Shown piece after piece: positions 9,895-18,510 of a stretch of 46,270 nucleotides of DNA (its first letter is position 1; the number at the start of each line of letters is the position of its first letter). Made by a program: the position numbers and the translations under genes. This DNA is from Paludibacteraceae bacterium (lineage in GTDB: Bacteria > Bacteroidota > Bacteroidia > Bacteroidales > Paludibacteraceae): contig JAEDNI010000009.1 in the NCBI GenBank assembly GCA_016302585.1, positions 1 to 46,270 of the forward strand, given 5' to 3'. A model generated the notes under the pieces. That model made no database searches and had not been told where the DNA came from. It worked only from the letters and a program-made list of their open reading frames with translations.

Positions 9895-9903
9895 GTAATT
9901 TTG
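9873..9903 (+). promoter_or_regulatory. promoter of the GT4/EmrE-like/sulfatase unit
   Basis: TTG at 9873-9875, 20 bases, then TAATTTTG at 9896-9903. The -33 element sits in the loop of the upstream terminator and the -7 element follows its T-tract. Transcription would start near 9909-9911, leaving a leader of only about 15 bases before the ATG at 9926. Confidence 0.65.
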
Positions 9904-9925
9904 CGGCGCAAAATCGTCAACGCAC

Positions 9926-11107
9926 ATGTTTGGAATATTCAATGATAACTTTCCTCCTGTTCTGGATGGCGTGGCCTTAACGGCGCAGAACTACGCCTAT
10001 TGGTTACATGCGAAAGGGCACGAAGTACGTGTCATCACGGATTACGCACCGAAGATGCAAGAGGTCATCAAGGCGGCGCCGTATCCCATCAATTTTGTGC
10101 CGTCTGTTCCTATTCCGTTCCGTTATCCGTATCGCTACGGACTGCCGTATGCCTCGCCGGCGTTCATGCATAATTTCCGTAAGATGCAGTTTGAGTTAGT
10201 GCATGCCCATTGTCCGTTTGTCACGGGTTACCTGGCGTATGCCGCGGCGCAGAAGCAGCAGATACCTCTGGTGGCTACGTTCCATTCCAAATATCGTCAG
10301 GACTTCGAGCATAACGTGCATAGCAAGCGCATCGTGGATGCGATGGTTCGGATGATCATCCGTTTCTTCAACAAAGCCGATGAGGTCTGGATCCCCCAGG
10401 CAGCCGTCGAGCCGACGCTGCGTGAGTATGGGTATGCCGGTCATGTAGAAGTGGTGGAGAATGGAAATGACTTCTATACGCCGAGTCCGCAGATTGATGC
10501 CATGCGGGCGGAGATGCGCGGAGAATTAGGTATGGCGCCCGAGGACATGATGCTGCTCTTTGTGGGTCAACATATCTGGGAGAAGAATATCGGATTCATC
10601 CTCGATGCGCTGGCGCTGATCAAAGACAAACCTTTCCACCTCTTCATGGTAGGTACGGGCTATGCCGTGCGCGAGATTCGTCATAAGATAGGTCAGTTAG
10701 GTCTGCAGGACCGCGTGACGATGCTCGGTAATATCCACGACCGCGAGCGTCTGAAAAAGATTGATGCGGCGGCGGATCTCTTCCTCTTCCCTTCGTTGTA
10801 CGACAACGCGCCGTTGGTGGTTCGTGAGGCGGCTGCCATGCATACGCCGGCGCTGATGCTGCAGGAGGCTACGGCCGCTGAAGTGATCAAACCCGATGTG
10901 AACGGATTCTTGACCCCGAATGACCTGCAAGCCTATGCCGATAAGATCACGTATCTGCTCGAACACCCGAAGACCTTGCAGACAGTGGGTGATAAGGCCT
11001 CGACGACGATCTCTCGTTCTTGGGAGAATGTCATTGATGAGGTGATTTTGCGATATCGCGATATTCAAGAGAGTTATAAACTAAAGCACGGCATCATCGT
11101 GCCATAA
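9926..11107 (+). CDS. GT4-family glycosyltransferase
   Basis: This 393-residue cytosolic or membrane-associated glycosyltransferase has the GT-B fold. The N-terminal acceptor domain begins MFGIFNDNFPPVLDGVA, a form common in GT4 enzymes acting on lipid acceptors, and continues to about residue 180. The C-terminal nucleotide-sugar domain (GT1-type, residues about 190-365) has LLFVGQHIWEKN, LFPSLYDNAPLVVREA and an acidic residue spaced as in the family's E-x7-E motif. It has no signal peptide. The next two genes encode membrane proteins with gaps of 12 and 4 bases, so all three are probably cotranscribed. The cassette suggests modification of a lipid or envelope glycan. The donor and acceptor sugars cannot be told from sequence. 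Confidence 0.88.
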   Translation: MFGIFNDNFPPVLDGVALTAQNYAYWLHAKGHEVRVITDYAPKMQEVIKAAPYPINFVPSVPIPFRYPYRYGLPYASPAFMHNFRKMQFELVHAHCPFVTGYLAYAAAQKQQIPLVATFHSKYRQDFEHNVHSKRIVDAMVRMIIRFFNKADEVWIPQAAVEPTLREYGYAGHVEVVENGNDFYTPSPQIDAMRAEMRGELGMAPEDMMLLFVGQHIWEKNIGFILDALALIKDKPFHLFMVGTGYAVREIRHKIGQLGLQDRVTMLGNIHDRERLKKIDAAADLFLFPSLYDNAPLVVREAAAMHTPALMLQEATAAEVIKPDVNGFLTPNDLQAYADKITYLLEHPKTLQTVGDKASTTISRSWENVIDEVILRYRDIQESYKLKHGIIVP

Positions 11108-11119
11108 ATATCTTCGCTT

Positions 11120-11476
11120 ATGATTACCATGGTTCTTTTGATGCTGCTGCAGACGGCGATGCTCGCCTTCAGTCAAGTAACGCTTAAACTGGCGATGGAG
11201 GGCATGCACTGGGAGTGGAGCTGGTCGTTTATATGGCATAATGTCATTCTTAACGGATGGCTGATGCTGGCGGTTACGCTGATGATCGGAGCAAACCTCT
11301 TCTGGCTCTGGATGTTGCATAAATATCCGCTCTCGCAGGTCTATCCGCTGACGAGTCTGGGTTTCATCTTTGGTATGTTATCCGGCTGGCTGATCTTCCA
11401 TGAGCAGGTGGGTTTCATGCAGTGGCTCGGAGTATTCCTGATTATAGCCGGTTGTATCTGTATCGCAAAAGTATAA
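11120..11476 (+). CDS. small four-helix EmrE/EamA-type membrane protein
   Basis: This 118-residue protein has four hydrophobic segments, at about residues 2-20, 40-60, 66-88 and 96-116. It matches the small multidrug resistance/EamA fold and resembles half-size lipid-sugar flippase subunits of the ArnE/ArnF kind, including the segment HKYPLSQVYPLTSLGFIFG, where the conserved proline-rich turn precedes helix 3. It lies between a glycosyltransferase and a membrane sulfatase-fold transferase, with a 4-base gap to the latter, so flipping a polyprenyl- or lipid-linked sugar is a reasonable inference. Drug efflux is the main alternative. No Shine-Dalgarno is visible, as is usual in this phylum. Confidence 0.75.
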   Translation: MITMVLLMLLQTAMLAFSQVTLKLAMEGMHWEWSWSFIWHNVILNGWLMLAVTLMIGANLFWLWMLHKYPLSQVYPLTSLGFIFGMLSGWLIFHEQVGFMQWLGVFLIIAGCICIAKV

Positions 11477-11480
11477 GCAT

Positions 11481-13250
11481 ATGAAAGAGTGGCGTAAAAA
11501 ATGCCAAGAATGGCGTAAGAACTGCAAGAAATGGTTGGCGGAGGGTCACCGCGCCAGTTGGTTGGTGTTTGCTTTGTTTGCCCTGCTGTTCTTCTTGCAG
11601 ACTTTGCTCTTCGATCATTTTGCCTTTCGTGAACTGGAGTTGAACCCTTCTGCGCAGAACCGCTTTGCGATGCTGCTCAGTAAGTTCGCCGCTTCGCTGC
11701 TCTTCGCTTCGTTGACCTTTATCATTCGCGATAAACGATGGCTGTTAGTGCTGTCGCTGGTAATAGATACCTGGTTCGTGGCGAACCTTATCTACATGCG
11801 AAACAATCATATCCTGCTCGATGCCGAGGCCTTTAATATGTCCGGCAACCTGCATGGCTATTTCTGGTCGGTGCTCATCTATGTGGAATGGAAGATTGAC
11901 TTGCTCTTCTATTTCATGACCTTCCTTTTTGCCTTTATCTATTTCTTCACGACCACGAGCAAACGTCACTGGTGGGCGTGGGTAGGTGTGATCGTGGTGG
12001 CTATAGGGCTTCGTTACGGAGCAGAAGGACTGTATGTCAATGACCGCAAGAAACAGCAGGAGGAGGTGAAATACAAAGCGGCGCCGTTTATTCGTGAGCG
12101 TCGTGAACCCGTCTATGGCACGGATTTCCCTACGGCTGTTGCCAATACCAGCGTGCTCTATTCGCCGTTCTATATCACGACGGACTATTACCTGATGGTG
12201 AATGAGATCCAACCCGACCGTCCGTTAGCGGAGAATGACTTGGCGATGATGGCGAAGTTGGATAACGGCGAGGACAGCGCTACGCTGAACGGACCGCTGA
12301 TCATCGTACTGTTAGAGAGTTTGGAAAACTGGGTGCTCACGCCTCAGATCATGCCAAATCTGTATCGCTTGACGCAAAATGACCACGTCTTCTACGCCAA
12401 CCGTATTCATACCCAGATCGTAGGTGCGCCCTCTGCGGACGGCCAGATGTTGGTGAACACCGGTCTGTTGCCCATTAATGCCGGCGCTACGTGTCTGCAT
12501 TATCCCCGTAATACTTTCCCGGCTATCATGAAGTTGGCGCCCGATAGTGCAATATGTCTACTGCCGCACGATACGTGTGTTTGGAACCAGACGGCTATGT
12601 CGCCTGCATACGGCTATGACTCGACGATCTGCTACAGCGATATCGATACCATCCTTTTCCAGAAACTCGACAGCCTGGTGGACGACGGCTACCGTTATAT
12701 CCAGTGTATCACGCAATCCACGCATGCTCCGTTTGTGAATGAGAAATACAGTCATCTCGAGTTGCCGAAGTCGATGCCCTGGGTGATGTATAATTTCATC
12801 CGCGGATTCAATTCGCTCGATGAGGGGCTGGGCTATTTCATTCGTAAGATAGAGTCGGACCCGAACCTGCAGAACTATACTATCGTCTTCACGGGCGATC
12901 ACCGTATCTTGCACTACGAGAAGCGTCAACAGATGCAGCAGTTCGCTAATATGTGGACACGCAAGAAGAAAGATGCAGGCATGGAATGGATAGCGGACTT
13001 GACGCCTACCGACGACTGCCTGCCGCTCATTATCTATTCGCCGAAGATATCCGGTAATCCGCGTTACACCGAGGATTGCTATCAGATGGATATCTATCCG
13101 ACCTATCAGTCGCTCTTAGGGGTAGAGAAATATCGTTGGCACGGCTTTGGTATCAACCTGATGGACGACAAAGCAGAACGCGCCATACATGAGTACGACG
13201 CTTTCCCGTTATCCGATAAATTGATTCGCAATAATTATTTCCAGCGATAG
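11481..13250 (+). CDS. LTA-synthase-like membrane sulfatase/phosphotransferase
   Basis: This 589-residue inner-membrane protein has a lysine- and arginine-rich N-terminus, about five transmembrane helices (residues 20-195) and an extracytoplasmic alkaline-phosphatase-fold domain (residues about 270-560). Family residues are visible: the metal-binding Glu in IVLLESLENW, the nucleophile region GAPSADGQ (a Ser or Thr is expected; a Ser is present), ITQSTHAPF, and the Asp-His pair in VFTGDHRIL. Members move phosphoglycerol or phosphoethanolamine from a phospholipid to a glycan or lipid acceptor outside the membrane. The neighbouring GT4 and flippase-like genes fit this. Its last 16 bases overlap the convergent gene at 13235. 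The exact substrate is unknown. Confidence 0.85.
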   Translation: MKEWRKKCQEWRKNCKKWLAEGHRASWLVFALFALLFFLQTLLFDHFAFRELELNPSAQNRFAMLLSKFAASLLFASLTFIIRDKRWLLVLSLVIDTWFVANLIYMRNNHILLDAEAFNMSGNLHGYFWSVLIYVEWKIDLLFYFMTFLFAFIYFFTTTSKRHWWAWVGVIVVAIGLRYGAEGLYVNDRKKQQEEVKYKAAPFIRERREPVYGTDFPTAVANTSVLYSPFYITTDYYLMVNEIQPDRPLAENDLAMMAKLDNGEDSATLNGPLIIVLLESLENWVLTPQIMPNLYRLTQNDHVFYANRIHTQIVGAPSADGQMLVNTGLLPINAGATCLHYPRNTFPAIMKLAPDSAICLLPHDTCVWNQTAMSPAYGYDSTICYSDIDTILFQKLDSLVDDGYRYIQCITQSTHAPFVNEKYSHLELPKSMPWVMYNFIRGFNSLDEGLGYFIRKIESDPNLQNYTIVFTGDHRILHYEKRQQMQQFANMWTRKKKDAGMEWIADLTPTDDCLPLIIYSPKISGNPRYTEDCYQMDIYPTYQSLLGVEKYRWHGFGINLMDDKAERAIHEYDAFPLSDKLIRNNYFQR

Positions 13251-14020
13251 CCGAGTGTCAGGCTCGCTGACTGTGGATAGATAAGGGCATCGGCTTCCGG
13301 TGACCCTTTTTTCTCGCTATAGAATCCGGCAATGTCCGATAGACTGATCTTGTACTGCGCGTTAATCTGCATGCCGAATTTAAACTCGTAACCGACCGTG
13401 AAGCATACACCGAAATGGTTGTTATGCAATTGATACAATCGGCTGTAATCGTAGTTGTCCTCCATCGGTGCGCGGAAAGGAGCCGAAGAGGGTTGTGTCT
13501 CATCGAGGTTATGGAACTTATCCTTGATATTCGATGCGAAGGTAAAATGAGTGAAGATACCTCCTCCGAACTGGATATAACCTTTCTCTAAGCTGCCGAA
13601 ACGGCCCAAGAAATAAATGGGAATATCCACACCGAAGGACCAAAGATGGTTCGCCGTGTCGGTCGCAGCGAAGTAGTTTTGGTGTGCGGTGAAGATTACC
13701 TGCGGCTGTACTGCAAAATGCTTCGAAACACTGAAGTCCAAGAAACCTCCTAACTCACCTCCCACGCGCATGTACGAACTCATCGGCTTATGGTTTCTGG
13801 TGATGATGAAATTACTCATGTTCACACCCGCCAAGACACCGCCTGATACCAACTTAGGCAGTTTCTCCTGGTCCAACGAGTCTATCATATGCTCGGTGTC
13901 GAACTCGACAAACTGCGCTTTTACTTTGTCCAACTTCTGCTGTAGCTGCAACTCACGCGTCTGGGCCTGTACGCTTACCAGCGCACAAAGGGCGATCATT
14001 ATACATCCAATTTTTTTCAT
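13235..14020 (-). CDS. outer-membrane beta-barrel protein, PorT-like
   Basis: This 261-residue protein has a clear signal peptide (MKKIGCIMIALCALVSVQAQ). A short helical region (residues 22-55) is followed by alternating amphipathic strands typical of the outer-membrane beta-barrel families (OMP_b-brl type): LVSGGVLAGVNMSNF, FAVQPQVIF, GYIQFGGGIFTHF, NHFGVCFTVGYEFKFG and a final strand LTLGYRWK. The aromatic residue just before the C-terminus suits barrel assembly. It begins 1 base after the DUF5686 gene and is the last gene of a four-gene operon. Its function is unknown; PorT-like only means the same fold class, and a role in type IX secretion is not shown. Confidence 0.75.
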   Translation of the reverse strand: MKKIGCIMIALCALVSVQAQTRELQLQQKLDKVKAQFVEFDTEHMIDSLDQEKLPKLVSGGVLAGVNMSNFIITRNHKPMSSYMRVGGELGGFLDFSVSKHFAVQPQVIFTAHQNYFAATDTANHLWSFGVDIPIYFLGRFGSLEKGYIQFGGGIFTHFTFASNIKDKFHNLDETQPSSAPFRAPMEDNYDYSRLYQLHNNHFGVCFTVGYEFKFGMQINAQYKISLSDIAGFYSEKKGSPEADALIYPQSASLTLGYRWK

Positions 14021-14021
14021 A

Positions 14022-16865
14022 CTACAACGAGAATCTAAAAGTTATTTTAACGCCGTTTCGTCCCCACGCACCTATCTTACGTCTTCCGTGAATCATCATA
14101 GGACTGCCGTCCTCATTGAATTGCGGCACGTATTGTATAGGGTTGTTGGGATCCGGGGCCATCTTCTGAATCATATAAGGCAACTCATAGTCGTTATACG
14201 TGATACGACGTATGTAGTCGATACGAATGAACTTCAAGATATTCTCAAATCCGGCCGTGATCTCCATGTACGGCAACTTACCAATCGGAGAGGACGTACG
14301 ATAGCCTTCTTTGATGTACCCATCGCGGTCAAAGGCATTCTCCACAATACCATTCTCCCATGCCGTATGAGGGAAGTCGTACAGACCCGTTCCGCTTTCC
14401 AGATACGGGTTGTTCTTCTTCGTCAAACCGCCATAAATGCCGGAGAACGATACGACGCCGCGCAACTTCAGTTTGTTGATACCCGGAATACGGTTCATAA
14501 TCCAGCCCTTGAAGTAGTATGTGGCATATAACGCAACATACTCGTCCATGAGGAACTCCATCGGCTTCATCTGGTTGAAGGCGCGGTTGGCGAGGAAGAT
14601 ACTCGTACTGCTCTGCGGGATATAGAGGTGGGTGAACGGTGTCTTCTGCCATATCATACCCGTCTGAATACGCAGATCCAAGTGACCGAAGGCAGAGAAC
14701 CAGAAGCGCTTGTCGAAGAGGAACTCCGTACGATTGTAGATAAATCCGTCGCCGCCGTTATGACGGTCATCCAGGTATCCCACGTAGTGCGTCAACTTAA
14801 GCGTCGGCGCATCTTTTTCCAGAGCAAAAGGACTTGGTACACCCATACGGTCGATATAGACGCGGCTTCCCGGCGAATATTGGAATTCGACATAACCCTC
14901 GTAGTTGCGATACGAACCGATATTGGTCATCGAGTGACTCCATGTCGAGTCCATCGGGTTCATCGTCCAGTTCATACGCTCATAGCGTAGCGAACCGGCC
15001 GCCTCGTTGTTTGTGAAGTCGAATCCGGTCTTGATGGAGAATTTATTCCGCCATTCCTTCATATAATCCACTTTGGCATGGAAGACGTACTGCGCAAAAG
15101 GCATCGTCGGTGTACTCGTCGGGATGGACATCAAAATGTGGTCGCGACGAATGACATCGGTTAACTGACCCGGCTCCTCTACGTCATACTGCGCGGAGAA
15201 CTGAATATGATGGCGCAAACCGTCATAGGGCTGGTTCTTATGCTTGTCGAAGGTATAGACGATCGTCGCGTTGTATTTGGGACGCAGGTCTTTCGTCCCA
15301 AAGGCTGCATAGCCGCGGAAGAAGAACTGATCGTGAAGTTTAGCTGTACTTACGCCGCCGAAACGCAAACGAACACCCTCTAACATGTTCCAACTGATGA
15401 AGTTATAGATCGGTCCGATATCGAACTTGCTGTCGTACATCACGGACGAAGGCTTGGTCGGGATAAACTCCGTGGTCACCGAGTTTACAAACAGCGCCAG
15501 ACTGTTGAAGATCGGAGTGGAGGTGAACTCATGCACAAGGTCCACTACGGAATTCTCATAGGGTGTTAGTGGTTCAGGACGAAGCGTCTGCCATGCATCG
15601 GCGTCGAGACGAACTGCTGTAGAGTCATTCGTCTCCACCTCATCGGCCGTCATACTGCTGAAAGTCTCCTTGGGTATCGGCGTCTCAAGATCCCAACCCG
15701 TGTAGATCTTTGTCTGACGCGCCAACATGCCGCGTTTATTGTTGAAGATATAGAATTTCGCATAAGTTGTTGTGCGGTCAGGTGCCCATAAACCGTTCTC
15801 CAACTGCTTGTAACTATGTTCCACAGAATAGTTGCTCACGAAGTTCAGGTTGATCTCCGGAGGAACGTTAATAGCGTATTTCTTCAAGCGGAAAGTGCTG
15901 TCGTTGACGATGTAGAGGTGACCCGTAAAACCGTAACTCTCTGAGTTAACCGGCACGAAAGCAAGGTCAATACAAGGATAGCCGTCCACCATGATTGTAT
16001 CCATAATATAATACTGGTAGAAGGTCACGGCCAAGGTAGAGGAGAGCGGCGAGACGAAGCGGTTGAACAGCAGATTCATGCTGTTCTCGTTGATATCTAC
16101 GTCCTTGAAAATTGCATTTATGTTCTCTTGGAAACTGCCCGACGAGATAATATCCTCCACACCGAAGATTCGCTTCTTCTGCAGGATCTTCTTCTCGCGG
16201 TGCGGTTTGCGTTGATAATACTCTTCGTTGATGTGCTCGCGGATACTTACCGTCACATTCGGATAGACACCCGTTGTGTCGATGTATTTCTGCACGAACG
16301 AGAAGTTCTTCCAGAACGGCTTCTCCCAGTTCACCTGGATATTATCCAGCGCAAACGACATACGGCTGTAGGTCTGCGCCGTGTACTGGTCCACGGTACG
16401 TACGTTGAAAGAGTCTTTGTGGGCGATGACGTTCTTGATCAGCTCCACGGCCGGATTACCTTTGCGCTTGTAATCGCGTTTGCGGTTCTTCGGCGTCACG
16501 ACGATATCTTGCAATCCGTATACATCGGGCGTTAACTTAATCTTCACATCCTTGCGGTTCTGGCCTTTGCGAAGCGTTAACATCTCTGTCTTATAACCCA
16601 ACATCTGAAAATTTATTGTGTTATAGCCCGCGGTGTTGCTGATGGAGAAGTTACCGTCTATATCGGATGTCGTACCTATCTCCGAAGGAACCATACCTTT
16701 GTTACTGGTCGATTTGAGGAAGTAGATCTGCACGAAGGGCAGGGTCTCTCCTGTATCGCCGTCCACTACAGTACCGGAAATACTCGTGCGCTGCTCTTCC
16801 TGCGCAAACGTAGGCAGAAACAAAAGGCACGATAAACAAACTAATATGTATTTGATCTGTTTCAC
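14022..16865 (-). CDS. DUF5686 outer-membrane protein with carboxypeptidase-regulatory-like domain
   Basis: This 947-residue protein has a signal peptide (KYILVCLSCLLFLPTFAQ), an Ig-like CarboxypepD_reg domain (residues about 25-110, ISGTVVDGDTGETLPF), a middle DUF5686 region and a C-terminal part rich in barrel-like strands ending in FRFSL. Such proteins are common in Bacteroidota outer membranes and resemble TonB-receptor relatives, but their transport role is undefined. I place the start at GTG 16865: its first bases overlap the preceding stop as GTGA, and it puts the signal peptide at the N-terminus. The ATG at 16904 would add 13 charged residues and overlap the upstream gene by 43 bases. 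Confidence 0.8.
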   Translation of the reverse strand: MKQIKYILVCLSCLLFLPTFAQEEQRTSISGTVVDGDTGETLPFVQIYFLKSTSNKGMVPSEIGTTSDIDGNFSISNTAGYNTINFQMLGYKTEMLTLRKGQNRKDVKIKLTPDVYGLQDIVVTPKNRKRDYKRKGNPAVELIKNVIAHKDSFNVRTVDQYTAQTYSRMSFALDNIQVNWEKPFWKNFSFVQKYIDTTGVYPNVTVSIREHINEEYYQRKPHREKKILQKKRIFGVEDIISSGSFQENINAIFKDVDINENSMNLLFNRFVSPLSSTLAVTFYQYYIMDTIMVDGYPCIDLAFVPVNSESYGFTGHLYIVNDSTFRLKKYAINVPPEINLNFVSNYSVEHSYKQLENGLWAPDRTTTYAKFYIFNNKRGMLARQTKIYTGWDLETPIPKETFSSMTADEVETNDSTAVRLDADAWQTLRPEPLTPYENSVVDLVHEFTSTPIFNSLALFVNSVTTEFIPTKPSSVMYDSKFDIGPIYNFISWNMLEGVRLRFGGVSTAKLHDQFFFRGYAAFGTKDLRPKYNATIVYTFDKHKNQPYDGLRHHIQFSAQYDVEEPGQLTDVIRRDHILMSIPTSTPTMPFAQYVFHAKVDYMKEWRNKFSIKTGFDFTNNEAAGSLRYERMNWTMNPMDSTWSHSMTNIGSYRNYEGYVEFQYSPGSRVYIDRMGVPSPFALEKDAPTLKLTHYVGYLDDRHNGGDGFIYNRTEFLFDKRFWFSAFGHLDLRIQTGMIWQKTPFTHLYIPQSSTSIFLANRAFNQMKPMEFLMDEYVALYATYYFKGWIMNRIPGINKLKLRGVVSFSGIYGGLTKKNNPYLESGTGLYDFPHTAWENGIVENAFDRDGYIKEGYRTSSPIGKLPYMEITAGFENILKFIRIDYIRRITYNDYELPYMIQKMAPDPNNPIQYVPQFNEDGSPMMIHGRRKIGAWGRNGVKITFRFSL

Positions 16866-17908
16866 TCTTGTTTTCTTAAACTCTCTTTGTGTATCAATTC
16901 CCAAATATGCAGCATAAAGTCCGTAGACAGACTCTTATTCTTTACTTCTTCATTCTTAATCTTTAATTTCTCTACAATCTGCTGATATCGCTCAGGCTGT
17001 AACGGAGCTACGCCGTGCGCTTTCTTCCATTTACCGATGCGCTCACTCACTTCCATACGCGCAGCAATCGTGTCCCATAAACGTTCATCCAATTCATCAA
17101 TTTCCACCCGCAGCCAATTCAGTTCTTCCGAGCCGTCAGAAGGAGAATTCAGACTAACGAGACACAATCGAGAGAGAATCGGGTTGAGGGTATGTCCTAC
17201 TTGATTCGGCGTCAATTGCTGTGCATTGTCGGATAAAGCGGACTTCGGATCACAATGAACTTCCACCATTGCGCCGTCCAATCCCAACTCCTCAATCTTC
17301 TTCATCAGTTCCGGCACTTTAACCGCCTCACCGCTCATATGACTCGGGTCCAGCAACATCGGTATGTCCGGTCGCGCCAACCGCACTTGATGCGCCATCG
17401 CCCAGCACGGCTGATGGTTACAGCCGCGATGCACGGCTATCACCGGCACTCCCGTCTTTTCCAACCGCTCGATATTCCCGATCCACAAACCCGCATCGGC
17501 ATTCACCGGATTTTTGATCAGAATCCCTTTAAAATTTCCATTCACCAATTCCCAATCTCCAATGGCGTCTGCTATCGCTTGCACAGCAAGTGGATTGGCA
17601 GACGACCTCGCTCCGATCCACAGATAGTCCATTCCCGCCTCCAACGCTTTGGTTACATGTTCCGGTGTGGCCACTTCGGTCGCTACAGGCAACCCCAAAC
17701 GCTGTTTCACTTCCTGCAACCATACCAAACCTTCTTCGCCTACACCCTGAAACGTGTGCGGGCTCGTGCGCGGTTTCCATGCGCCCGCGCGATATATAAA
17801 CGGTATCTCACCGCAAGCGTCTTTCAACTGACTCGCGGTGAGCAATACTTGTTCACGGCTCTCCGCCGCACAAGGACCCAGTATGTAAATCGGTTTGTTG
17901 ATGGACAA
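16862..17908 (-). CDS. bifunctional 3-deoxy-7-phosphoheptulonate synthase/chorismate mutase type II
   Basis: This 348-residue enzyme joins the first step of the shikimate pathway (phosphoenolpyruvate plus erythrose 4-phosphate to DAHP) to the chorismate-to-prephenate step. Residues 5-255 are the DAHP synthase barrel, with GPCAAES, KPRTSP, WIGARSS, KNPVNAD, HRG and DPSHMSGE. Residues about 262-345 are the AroQ-type mutase helices (LRVEIDELDERLWDTIAARMEVS). The start must be the TTG at 17908, because an in-frame stop (the end of the lipoprotein gene) lies 3 bases upstream and no later Met precedes the barrel. In the mutase domain a lysine/glutamate-rich insert, LKIKNEEVKNKS, is encoded by AT-rich repeat-like DNA. 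The fused form is known in Bacteroidales. Confidence 0.93.
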   Translation of the reverse strand: MSINKPIYILGPCAAESREQVLLTASQLKDACGEIPFIYRAGAWKPRTSPHTFQGVGEEGLVWLQEVKQRLGLPVATEVATPEHVTKALEAGMDYLWIGARSSANPLAVQAIADAIGDWELVNGNFKGILIKNPVNADAGLWIGNIERLEKTGVPVIAVHRGCNHQPCWAMAHQVRLARPDIPMLLDPSHMSGEAVKVPELMKKIEELGLDGAMVEVHCDPKSALSDNAQQLTPNQVGHTLNPILSRLCLVSLNSPSDGSEELNWLRVEIDELDERLWDTIAARMEVSERIGKWKKAHGVAPLQPERYQQIVEKLKIKNEEVKNKSLSTDFMLHIWELIHKESLRKQE

Positions 17909-17911
17909 TCG

Positions 17912-18361
17912 TTAATAAGTGAGTTGCATTCGGAATACCATAGCATCCGGAGTGAAACCTTCGTAGTAGAAATCCGAGATCGTACAGAAGATCTCTACGA
18001 AACCGACTCCGAACGCATAGTCAAGGTGCTGTTGGTAGTAATAGGGAGTAGTCCCGCCATTCCCATCATCCAAATCTTCCGAAAGATAGGTCGTCTCCGG
18101 CAATGCCACCTGATACGCATTCGACGTGCCGCTGTTGTACTCGCGGTTGATACTCACCTCGCCATAGTTGTACGCACGAGCTGTTAACTCCGGTACATCG
18201 AAGTGGCAATAAAACATATTGGCCGATTGATCGAAGTCCCATGCACTCTGTTTCACAACTAAATCAATTGTGCGTTTGTGCTTCGGTGCGTTCTCCGATT
18301 CGCAGGACGTGAAACCCACAGCCAGCACTGCCAACAGGCAGATAAAAAGATATTTTTTCAT
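17912..18361 (-). CDS. small lipoprotein of unknown function
   Basis: This 149-residue protein carries a lipoprotein signal (MKKYLFICLLAVLAVGFTSC), with cysteine 20 as the likely lipidated residue. The mature part is rich in aromatic and acidic residues, with alternating strands (WDFDQSANMFYCHFDVPEL, VGFVEIFCTISDFYY). I do not recognise a family. The ATG at 18361 was chosen over 18379 because it starts directly at the signal peptide. It is the first gene of the operon that continues with the DAHP synthase/chorismate mutase, DUF5686 and barrel genes, 50 bases or so downstream of a strong promoter. Likely anchored in the inner or outer membrane facing the periplasm. Confidence 0.75.
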   Translation of the reverse strand: MKKYLFICLLAVLAVGFTSCESENAPKHKRTIDLVVKQSAWDFDQSANMFYCHFDVPELTARAYNYGEVSINREYNSGTSNAYQVALPETTYLSEDLDDGNGGTTPYYYQQHLDYAFGVGFVEIFCTISDFYYEGFTPDAMVFRMQLTY

Positions 18362-18416
18362 AACACTTTGGGTTAGCATTTTATATCCCGTTTCGGCTTT
18401 TAGCCGATTTGCGCTG

Positions 18417-18448
18417 CAAAAGTACTGCTTTTTTTTTATATGTGCAAA
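18417..18448 (-). promoter_or_regulatory. promoter of the lipoprotein-aro-DUF5686-barrel operon
   Basis: Read on the - strand: TTTG (18448-18445), 20 bases, TACTTTTG (18424-18417). The sequence from the -33 element, TTTGCACATATAAAAA, matches 12 of 16 positions of the palindrome at the thrS promoter. Transcription would start near 18410, about 50 bases before the lipoprotein ATG. Confidence 0.75.
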
Positions 18449-18472
18449 TTTTATACCAAAAATCGTATTTTA

Positions 18473-18504
18473 TTTGCGTATATGCAAAATTTGTTGTACC
18501 TTTG
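18473..18504 (+). promoter_or_regulatory. thrS promoter with embedded palindrome
   Basis: TTTG at 18473-18476, 20 bases, TACCTTTG at 18497-18504. The -33 element is the left end of TTTGCGTATATGCAAA (18473-18488), a palindrome with one mismatched pair. Transcription would start near 18510-18512. The divergent operon promoter lies 24 bases to the left and does not overlap. Confidence 0.8.
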
Positions 18505-18510
18505 TGCCCG

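Noticed and set aside
16866..16904. ATG at 16904 as the start of the DUF5686 gene
   Set aside because: It would overlap the aro gene by 43 bases and put 13 charged residues ahead of the signal peptide. The GTG at 16865 fits both points better.
17255..18187. 310-codon open frame on the + strand opposite the aro and lipoprotein genes
   Set aside because: It spans two real genes and their junction and has no recognisable domain.
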